This document shows, one piece after another, positions 5,379 to 11,452 of a DNA stretch of 11,452 bases. The DNA is taken from positions 1 to 11,452 of the forward strand of contig DFFN01000096.1 in NCBI GenBank assembly GCA_002369525.1, written 5' to 3'. The stretch comes from Lachnoclostridium sp. UBA3775 (GTDB lineage: Bacteria; Bacillota; Clostridia; Lachnospirales; Lachnospiraceae). A program made the translations under genes and the position numbers. The first letter of the stretch is position 1. Every line of letters starts with the position of its first letter. The notes under the pieces were generated by a model that worked only from the letters and a program-made list of their open reading frames with translations, was not told the origin of the DNA and searched no databases.

Positions 5379-8288
5379 ATGCCTGAAAAAAACCGTATAC
5401 AGAAGAGAATAGCTGAGTATAAGAAGTTCGCCGGAAAATTCCGGAAGGTTTCCGTAAACGATACTTTAGCAAAAGAAAAGAAGAAGGTCAACACTTCTTT
5501 TGCGGCGCTTGCTGCCCTGATGGAACAGCTTGACAATGAAAGTAAGGCAAATCCTGCAAAAAAGCTGAGCCCTGATATGCTTACGCAGCTTGATAAGCTT
5601 TACGGGGAAAGCCTGAAATCTGTTTCCGGGCTGCTTAAAACGGCAGGAGAAAACTATGGGACCCTTATCAGAAAGAAAAATCCGTCGCCGGCTGATAAAG
5701 AAGAAATTATAAGCCTGAGGCAGACCGTTAATCAGTACGATTATATAAAAAGAAAGCTCAGCAAGGATGCAAGAACCGTTGCTGCCGCAAAAAATAACAA
5801 AAAAGCCCTCAGCATGAAGACTCTTTATGAAAAATCAAAGATCAACAATTCCTACGGGGTCAAATACACTGAAGGCGTAAACGAGGCGGGCGGACAGCAC
5901 AGCCGCATGAAACTTGTTCTTGTAAATCCCGCAAAACAGCAGGTGGAGGGATATTTTACTCCCGATTCCACAATGAGCGGAGACTCAATTGAAGAAGCCG
6001 ATAAGGTTTTCAATGAGACAAAAAAGAAATACGGGAAAAAAGCAGATTTTCTCACCGAGGAATTATTTAAAAACTATATAAGATTCCTTTACAATAATAA
6101 CAGGAAACTTATAGAGGATCTGAACGGAAACACAATGGGCAAATATGCCGAAATGGGCTATGAAAAAGCTGTGGAGGTATTTAACGGTCGGGTAGATCCG
6201 GATGAAGAGGGACAGTTTTTATTTGAAAATATCTGCAGAAATGAGGAACAGTACCATATTTTTCTGGATGTGGCAAACAAATACCTGGGAGTGATAAACG
6301 TTTTCGGAATAAGCGGAACTACCGGTATAAGCATGAAGGAGCGCAACAACAGGCGTAACACCGCAATGTCGATGATGGCTGATATGATCGGCTGCCCGGA
6401 GGCTGTCGCTAAATCAGAGGACATAAAGATAACAATAGGCGGCAGAAAAATAAAGGGTACCTTCATGCAAAAAGCCAAGGGCTCCGACATTAAAAAAATC
6501 GGAAAGGACAGCGATCTTCTGAAGGTTACTCCCTTAAGCTTTGAAAACCTTGAACTCAAAAAGAGTGTGTGCGATCTCCAGATACTTGATTATATCTGCG
6601 GCAATACCGACAGGAGCTACACAAATATGAGCTACATCACTAAAGAGGTGAACGGAAAGGTTCAGGTTGTCGGTGTACAGGGCTTTGATAACGATACTTC
6701 AATCGGAGATAAGGATTCTGAAGATCCGAACGTGACGGCGGTACTTTTACTGAAGGACATCAAGGTGATCCGCAAGGAAAGAGCCGAGTGGATCATGAAT
6801 CTCAATGAAGATAAGATCCGGCAGATGTTTTACGGACAGGACATTACGACCACACAGATGGATAATATGCTCTACCGTATCAAAGTTCTTCAGGACAGGA
6901 TTTCCGACGGCCGCGATTTCTACGCGAACAAATCAAAGGGTATTCTTGACAAATCGCATCTGAGAACGGTTGACGATAAGGAACTTGATCTGCTGAGTGT
7001 TAAAAAGGATCTTGCGGTGGGAACAAGCCTGTTTGCGTCAGTGGTAAATTGTACAGGAGATAAGAACCTTGAGGATGCCGAAATAAACAGCTCCGAAAAG
7101 GTGCAGGCATCTGTACGAAGGATTGCCTACGACAGCTTCGCAGAACTGGATAAGATACTTAAGAACATTGAGAGCGTGGACAAAAAATATCAGACGGGTT
7201 CGCCGCAATATACAGAAATGAGGAATAAAACCCGACTGCTTCATGAGGCCATCGGCGGATTCGGAAAGAAAGCCTTTGTTTTCGAAGACGGAGTAAAAAA
7301 AATATCGGCCGATATGAAAAACATCAAGAAGCTGATAGACGATGCCGACAAAGCCATCAATGATTACAGAAAATATAAAATTAACCGTAACATCATTGAG
7401 AATAAACACAATGACGATTTTACGCCGCACAAGCTTTCAAGAAGAGAGCTTAGGTGGAATTATACCGAGGATAACCGTATTTTTATATCCGGTCTGAAAA
7501 GAGAATATGAAAAAATGGAACAAAGCCTCAAAGAGTATAACGAATTTATGGCCGAAAAGAATCGTTTAAACGACGAATATGACGCTCTTGAAAAATCAGA
7601 GAGAAACGAATACAGTAACCTGCTCAAAGCAAAAAGCGACCTGATCGATTATAATGATCTGTTTGAGAAAACCGAAGACGCCGTTATCACTGATTTTATG
7701 AAGTGGGAAAAGGCAAAAAAGGAAAAGAGAGATAAAGATGCCACGGCTGCAAAAATGAATCTTGACATTAAACTCGGCTTTGCGGTCATAGGTTTTCCTA
7801 AAAAGGATGCCGATAAGCTGGTCGATGAGCTCGGATTTTTTATGGGGAACAAAATCAGTGAAAGCAAGGAGGAGCTCTTTAGGAGGGCTGTTGCAACACA
7901 GTTGATAAAAGCCAAGAAAGATGCGCAGAATAAAGGAGATAAAGCCGGCAAATATGACAAGATGGTGCTTGATGCTCTTAAGAATGTTAAAGCAGATGGA
8001 AATGATGCAGTAGACAATTTCATGAAAACACCGGAATTGAAAGATTTTGCAAATTATTATATCAGGCCTTTTGATATAAACAACGCTTATAACGCAACTG
8101 TCAAAAGCATGGATCCCGATAAAAAAGCACATATCGGATTAAGAAGAGCGTTGCATAGCGCAGGTATAGAGAAAGACGCGGCCTTGACAGCAGCTTTCAA
8201 TCCTGTCAGCATGGCAGTGGCATTCGATAAGCTGAGCAAGCTTTCGGTCAATGATAACAGCAAAAAAAATATACAGAGAAAAATATAA
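5379..8288 (+). CDS. Large kinase-like-fold protein, paralogue A (degenerate DRS loop)
   Basis: I do not recognise a named family. The 969-residue, lysine-rich product has no signal peptide or membrane segment, so it should be cytoplasmic. AGGAGG at 5366-5371 lies 7 bases before the ATG. The N-terminus (MPEKNRIQKRIAEY) matches that of the next protein. The central region resembles an atypical PI3K/PI4K- or HipA-like kinase: GYFT strand (191-194), RRNTAMSMMADMIGC helix (325-339), a KGTFMQKAKG segment, LQILDYICGNTDRSYTN (catalytic-loop position, Asp411, Arg412, Asn416) and GFDNDTSIG (Asp437, Asp439, metal-site position). Where the paralogue has His in DRH, this protein has Ser413, so catalysis may be lost or altered. 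About 705-765 looks like coiled coil, and one copy of a helical module lies at about 825-900. The next gene begins 15 bases downstream. Kinase-fold assignment is inference from motif order. Confidence 0.6.
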   Translation: MPEKNRIQKRIAEYKKFAGKFRKVSVNDTLAKEKKKVNTSFAALAALMEQLDNESKANPAKKLSPDMLTQLDKLYGESLKSVSGLLKTAGENYGTLIRKKNPSPADKEEIISLRQTVNQYDYIKRKLSKDARTVAAAKNNKKALSMKTLYEKSKINNSYGVKYTEGVNEAGGQHSRMKLVLVNPAKQQVEGYFTPDSTMSGDSIEEADKVFNETKKKYGKKADFLTEELFKNYIRFLYNNNRKLIEDLNGNTMGKYAEMGYEKAVEVFNGRVDPDEEGQFLFENICRNEEQYHIFLDVANKYLGVINVFGISGTTGISMKERNNRRNTAMSMMADMIGCPEAVAKSEDIKITIGGRKIKGTFMQKAKGSDIKKIGKDSDLLKVTPLSFENLELKKSVCDLQILDYICGNTDRSYTNMSYITKEVNGKVQVVGVQGFDNDTSIGDKDSEDPNVTAVLLLKDIKVIRKERAEWIMNLNEDKIRQMFYGQDITTTQMDNMLYRIKVLQDRISDGRDFYANKSKGILDKSHLRTVDDKELDLLSVKKDLAVGTSLFASVVNCTGDKNLEDAEINSSEKVQASVRRIAYDSFAELDKILKNIESVDKKYQTGSPQYTEMRNKTRLLHEAIGGFGKKAFVFEDGVKKISADMKNIKKLIDDADKAINDYRKYKINRNIIENKHNDDFTPHKLSRRELRWNYTEDNRIFISGLKREYEKMEQSLKEYNEFMAEKNRLNDEYDALEKSERNEYSNLLKAKSDLIDYNDLFEKTEDAVITDFMKWEKAKKEKRDKDATAAKMNLDIKLGFAVIGFPKKDADKLVDELGFFMGNKISESKEELFRRAVATQLIKAKKDAQNKGDKAGKYDKMVLDALKNVKADGNDAVDNFMKTPELKDFANYYIRPFDINNAYNATVKSMDPDKKAHIGLRRALHSAGIEKDAALTAAFNPVSMAVAFDKLSKLSVNDNSKKNIQRKI
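7851..8078 (+). repeat. C-terminal helical module, single copy in paralogue A
   Basis: Residues about 825-900 contain an F-R-R-A-V-A-T-x-L-I-x-x-K-K helix and then DAVDNFMKTPELKDFANYYIR. The pattern (FxxxxAxxLIxxK, linker, A-x-x-x-x-M/I-x-x-x-x-F) matches the two modules at the end of paralogue B. Similarity is weak and judged by eye. Confidence 0.35.
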
Positions 8289-8299
8289 GGGTGGTGATC
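8288..8299 (+). promoter_or_regulatory. Ribosome binding site of paralogue B
   Basis: AGGGTGGTGATC begins at the last base of the previous stop codon and contains GGTGATC, an extended match to the 3' end of 16S rRNA. It lies 4 bases before the ATG at 8304, which supports that start. With only 15 bases between the genes, the pair should share one transcript. Confidence 0.6.
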
Positions 8300-8303
8300 G
8301 TTT

Positions 8304-11300
8304 ATGCCCGGAAAAAACAGATTAACCAAAAGAAAAACACAGTATAACAGTTTCCTGCTTGAACTGCAGGAGGATAATAAGTACGGGGAAGAGGTCAAAC
8401 AGTTCGCCGCTAACCTGGCAATGCTTGATTTCAGGCTTGATGAGGCTTCGAAACTGGAATATTTTCATCCGGATAAGAAAAAAGAGATGTTGAGACTCTA
8501 TAATATCCTTATCGAGAAAGCTGAAAAAATCTGTGAAAATCTTGAAAATGACAAACAGGAAAAGACTGAGGAATACAAAAAGCTAAAAAATCTGCGCCGC
8601 GTTATGTCAAAGGATCAGCATGCTCTGTATAACAGTGTTAAGAACAATACAGATCAGAGCCTTAACGACATTTTCGAGACCTCCCGTTCGACTTTGATAG
8701 AGCTTGACAAAAGCCTTGACGAGCTTCCGAGTGTCGGAGGAAACCAGAGCAAGCGTTTTAAGCTTGAAATGAAACTTCCCGGGAAAAAGCCGGTAAACGG
8801 ATATTTTACCGAAAGTTCAAAATCAGTTCATTATAGAAATTTATATGTTCCGGAATATGATAAAATTGCACTGAAATACGGTCTTCCGGCGGAGTATAAA
8901 AAAACTTTCCTTAGAACGGCAGGGGATTCGTTAGGAAAAACTTTTAAGAATGAAGTCAAAAATGACAGTATGTATATAACGTATTGTCTTTCGAAGCCTT
9001 CTAAAGAACTGGCGGCCGAAATGTCGGAAAGAATGCAGAAAAACGGAGATGAGGAAGGCGCAGCCTTTTTTAAGCAGCACACAGATCCCAATACTATAAG
9101 AGCATATCTTGAATATCTGCGTAACATGCAAAAAGAGATTTTTGCGCAGAACATGAATAATAGACTGGGAATTAATGAAAACTCCCAGCATGATAAGAGA
9201 AATTCCGCCATGACCGCGGTTGCGGAAATGATGGGATGTGAAAATGTGGTTGCACATTCCGAAAATATTCACGTTAAGACTGTCTTGAACGGTAAGGAAA
9301 CCGTTCTTAAAGGAACAGTAATGGAGGAAGCAATAGGCATTGACCCCCATACCATTAAGGTTGATGACCCCTTCCTTCAGGCTGATGAAACTGCGCTTGA
9401 CCAGGACGGTCTTGCGGAAAAGATTGCAAACCTTCAGCTTGTTGATTATCTGTGCGGAAACCCTGACAGACACGGCGGTAACGTTGTCATTAAATATGAA
9501 AACGGCAAGGTGAAGGATGTGCTTGGTATCGATAACGATACCAGTTTCGGTGCAAAAAAACATATCGGGGCCACAAGCGTTGCGGTTCCGCTTGAAAACC
9601 TGAAGGTGATACCGAAAGCTACTGCCGATAAGATCATGAAAATGGACGAGGACAGCCTTAAATTCATGCTTTACGGCTATGACCTTGACAGTAAGGAGGT
9701 TAAAAAGACCGTTGAGAACCTTCATGACCTTCAGGATGTGATCAGGCGTTCTGAAGAGCAGTATAAAGATGCTGAACCCGGGACTTTGATTCCCGGAGTT
9801 CCGAGAGTATGTACCAGTGAGGAACTGAATGCATTTTCGATCCCTTATGAACTTGGCGATTTTGATACACCGGGAGCGGAAAACAGATCCCTTTTCGGAA
9901 TAATCGCAAAAAAGGTGAAAAACTGCTACGGACTTTCCAATGCCATTATCAATATCCATGATTACGACTTTATGAAGGAAGCAAAGCAGATAATCTCCGA
10001 TTATCCTTACGAGATTGCAAAGCTTATTAAAAAAACACAGAAAAATGAAGATGAGAGCAAGGAATTCAAAGATCTTCTTCTTGCAGGAAAAACGCTTAAA
10101 GAACATATGCAGAAGGATTTTTGTCTGTTTGACAGGTCGTATGCGAAAAACGGCACGCTTATGCTGAATGTTAATACTAAAGAAAGAGATCTGTTTAAGG
10201 ACGAAGCGGCAAAATTAAAAAAGGCCGCAGAAGATTATAACAATACCCATAAAGACAATCCGCTTACCTCTAAGGACCTGGCTTTTTTAAATAAGTTTGA
10301 AAAGGTGTTAAACAATATCGAAAAACGCGCCGAGCTCTATAATAAGGAAAACCATGCTTTCCCCGAGAAAAAAAAGAAAGCGGTTCAGGCCTTTGAACAA
10401 AGAAGATATGAATATCTTTCAGGGAAGAGGGAAAAGGGACGTTTAAAAGTTAAAAACGCTGCCGATGTTTATGTTGCCGGCCTGAAAGACCAGCTTGGTT
10501 TTCTTGAGGCTACGCTTGAAAGCCTGAAGAATGCCAAAGGAGTTTCAAAGAAAAGCATTGAACGTGAATCCTTAAACATAAAGAAAGAAACCATGCTCAA
10601 AAAACTTGAGCTTGATGCGGGAATCGGAATAAGCAGGCTTCTGACAGATCCCGACTATATGAATAATGAAGAGTTTCTTAAAGGAATGGCTTCTGCCGTC
10701 GTACGCCATAAACTGGAAAAAGAAGGCAAGGAAGCAGTCGAGAATAAGGACGTCAATTATGAAGAAGCGGTAAACTCCGTTATGAAGGACGAAAAGTTCG
10801 CTTTATGGATCAAGACACTTGAGCCGGGTAATGTGGCAGCGGGTACAATAAAGCTTCTTATGAACGGCAACGTGGAGGATGCCCTCGGAAGCCTTGTAAA
10901 GGGGTATGCCGCAAACGAAAACGAGCTTAAATTAAAGAGTATAAGAAAAAAGCTTAAAGAAGATACTCTCACGGCAATGAAGGAAACAATAGAAAATCCT
11001 GATTACGATAAAAGCGATGCCTTTAAAAAGGGAATTGCGAGCATACTTATTGACAGAAAGCTTACGCTGCTTGAACAGCTGGGGGCGAGTAAGAATGACA
11101 GTCCCACAATGCTTGAGGAATGGAAGGGGCTTAAGGATGTGGATATGGACGTGATCAACTACGACAAGGCCATTGAAAACACAATCAATACCCCGGCCTT
11201 TAAGCTTATGCTGGGTTCTGTAAAAGCCGGAACATTTACGGCAAAAGACATGTATAAGCTACGCGACGGATTTCCTGTTGACAATCTGGCAAAAATCAGT

Positions 11301-11390
11301 GACGCGTATGTAAATGCGCAGAAGAAAACCGTACCCCAAAAACAGGAAGAAAAACAAAACATAAAAAAAGCCGTGATGAATAAAAAATAA
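8304..11390 (+). CDS. Large kinase-like-fold protein, paralogue B (intact DRHxxN loop)
   Basis: Not a family I can name. The 1028-residue protein is collinear with the preceding one: leader MPGKNRLTKRKTQY, GYFT strand (166-169), DKRNSAMTAVAEMMGC helix (about 297-312), KGTVMEEAIG, then LQLVDYLCGNPDRHGGN (Asp388, Arg389, His390, Asn393) and GIDNDTSFG (Asp410, Asp412), followed by the shared LKVIxKxxAxxIM and YGxD motifs. The DRHxxN plus IDxD order is that of PI3K/PI4K and related atypical kinases, so ATP-dependent phosphotransfer is plausible; the substrate (protein, lipid or other) is unknown. HipA- or FAM20-like relatives are alternatives. The C-terminal 400 residues are helical and charged, with two copies of a repeat at about 782-844 and 898-978, and a lysine/glutamine-rich end. 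No signal peptide or transmembrane segment is seen. It is probably translated from the same mRNA as paralogue A. Confidence 0.65.
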   Translation: MPGKNRLTKRKTQYNSFLLELQEDNKYGEEVKQFAANLAMLDFRLDEASKLEYFHPDKKKEMLRLYNILIEKAEKICENLENDKQEKTEEYKKLKNLRRVMSKDQHALYNSVKNNTDQSLNDIFETSRSTLIELDKSLDELPSVGGNQSKRFKLEMKLPGKKPVNGYFTESSKSVHYRNLYVPEYDKIALKYGLPAEYKKTFLRTAGDSLGKTFKNEVKNDSMYITYCLSKPSKELAAEMSERMQKNGDEEGAAFFKQHTDPNTIRAYLEYLRNMQKEIFAQNMNNRLGINENSQHDKRNSAMTAVAEMMGCENVVAHSENIHVKTVLNGKETVLKGTVMEEAIGIDPHTIKVDDPFLQADETALDQDGLAEKIANLQLVDYLCGNPDRHGGNVVIKYENGKVKDVLGIDNDTSFGAKKHIGATSVAVPLENLKVIPKATADKIMKMDEDSLKFMLYGYDLDSKEVKKTVENLHDLQDVIRRSEEQYKDAEPGTLIPGVPRVCTSEELNAFSIPYELGDFDTPGAENRSLFGIIAKKVKNCYGLSNAIINIHDYDFMKEAKQIISDYPYEIAKLIKKTQKNEDESKEFKDLLLAGKTLKEHMQKDFCLFDRSYAKNGTLMLNVNTKERDLFKDEAAKLKKAAEDYNNTHKDNPLTSKDLAFLNKFEKVLNNIEKRAELYNKENHAFPEKKKKAVQAFEQRRYEYLSGKREKGRLKVKNAADVYVAGLKDQLGFLEATLESLKNAKGVSKKSIERESLNIKKETMLKKLELDAGIGISRLLTDPDYMNNEEFLKGMASAVVRHKLEKEGKEAVENKDVNYEEAVNSVMKDEKFALWIKTLEPGNVAAGTIKLLMNGNVEDALGSLVKGYAANENELKLKSIRKKLKEDTLTAMKETIENPDYDKSDAFKKGIASILIDRKLTLLEQLGASKNDSPTMLEEWKGLKDVDMDVINYDKAIENTINTPAFKLMLGSVKAGTFTAKDMYKLRDGFPVDNLAKISDAYVNAQKKTVPQKQEEKQNIKKAVMNKK
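10647..10835 (+). repeat. C-terminal helical module, copy 1 in paralogue B
   Basis: Residues about 782-844 begin DPDYMNNEEFLKGMASAVVR and continue through VNYEEAVNSVMKDEKFALWI to EPGNV. The second copy shares DPDY/NPDY, F-x-KG-x-AS, NY-x-x-A and the closing G-(N/T)-(V/F). The repeat is seen in protein, not as exact DNA identity. Confidence 0.5.
10995..11237 (+). repeat. C-terminal helical module, copy 2 in paralogue B
   Basis: Residues about 898-978 begin NPDYDKSDAFKKGIASILID, continue through INYDKAIENTINTPAFKLML and end KAGTF. The copy is about 18 residues longer than copy 1 because of a longer linker between its two halves. Confidence 0.5.
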
Positions 11391-11452
11391 AAAGCATAAT
11401 TCCGCCCTTTCTGCGTTGGAAAAACAATTCTTGAAAGTTTTCTATGATTGTG
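11391..11452. other. Downstream flank with no supported feature
   Basis: After the paralogue B stop there are 62 bases of AT-rich sequence. I see no strong hairpin with a T run, and no start codon with a ribosome binding site. Whether the operon continues cannot be told from here. Confidence 0.4.

Noticed and set aside
5237..5536. Minus-strand open frame spanning the intergenic gap
   Set aside because: It covers the promoter and the ribosome binding site of the + strand gene, is low-complexity, and has no domain signal.
8931..10106. A 391-codon open frame on the minus strand inside paralogue B
   Set aside because: Its product is rich in Phe, Cys, His and Ile with no recognisable domain. It lies wholly antisense to a conserved, motif-bearing gene. 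It looks like a shadow of lysine/glutamate-rich coding sequence.
8304..11390. Identifying paralogue B as a HipA toxin
   Set aside because: Only the general loop pattern is shared. Length (1028 aa versus about 440), the leader and the absence of a HipB-like small DNA-binding partner argue against it.
11411..11420. Possible terminator hairpin after paralogue B (TTCCGC ... GGAA)
   Set aside because: Only four outer base pairs form with certainty, the inner part mismatches, and A rather than T runs follow.
11431..11436. TTGAAA as the -35 box of a promoter for a following gene
   Set aside because: The matching -10 would fall outside the window, so it cannot be supported.

Overview
The window reads as a low-to-mid GC Firmicute, most likely an anaerobic clostridium of the Lachnospiraceae type. 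This rests on AGGAGG-type ribosome binding sites, short intergenic gaps, a MOSC-MogA fusion, a clostridial-style MoeA-like protein with a cysteine-rich tail, and large lysine-rich hypothetical proteins. The taxonomic placement is inference from style, not from a marker gene. All genes I accept are on the + strand.

Region 1 (1-5262) is a compact molybdenum-cofactor and molybdate-uptake operon. In order it holds the 3' end of a MoeA-like molybdopterin-binding protein (cut by the window edge), moaC, modA, modB, modC, moaA, and a fused MOSC-MogA protein. Gaps are 0-17 bases, and modB/modC and modC/moaA overlap by 4 and 1 bases. ModABC imports molybdate (or tungstate). MoaA and MoaC make cyclic pyranopterin monophosphate from GTP. 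The MogA-like and MoeA-like proteins act late, adenylylating molybdopterin and inserting metal. The MOSC domain probably handles sulfur or mature cofactor. No moaD, moaE, moeB or mobA is present here.

Region 2 (5263-5378) is a 116-base AT-rich gap. It holds an extended -10 promoter (TGTTATAAT), a 17-base perfect-arm palindrome (GTGCAT-N5-ATGCAC) over the place where the -35 box would be, and a GC stem-loop close to the predicted 5' end of the transcript. I see no convincing rho-independent terminator for the upstream operon.

Region 3 (5379-11390) is a tandem pair of very large (969 and 1028 aa), lysine-rich, cytoplasmic-looking paralogues separated by 15 bases. Both begin with the same short leader (M-P-x-K-N-R-x-x-K-R). 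Both carry a central segment that looks like the active-site half of a PI3K/PI4K- or HipA-like atypical kinase: a GYFT strand, an RN-x-A helix, a catalytic-loop-like DR(H/S)xxN and a metal-site-like DNDTS. Both end in long helical or coiled-coil C-termini with a repeated module, one copy in the first protein and two in the second. The second protein has the full DRHGGN loop. The first has DRSYTN, with the histidine lost. I do not recognise a named family, and this pair is the most interesting part of the window. The last 62 bases hold no feature I can support.
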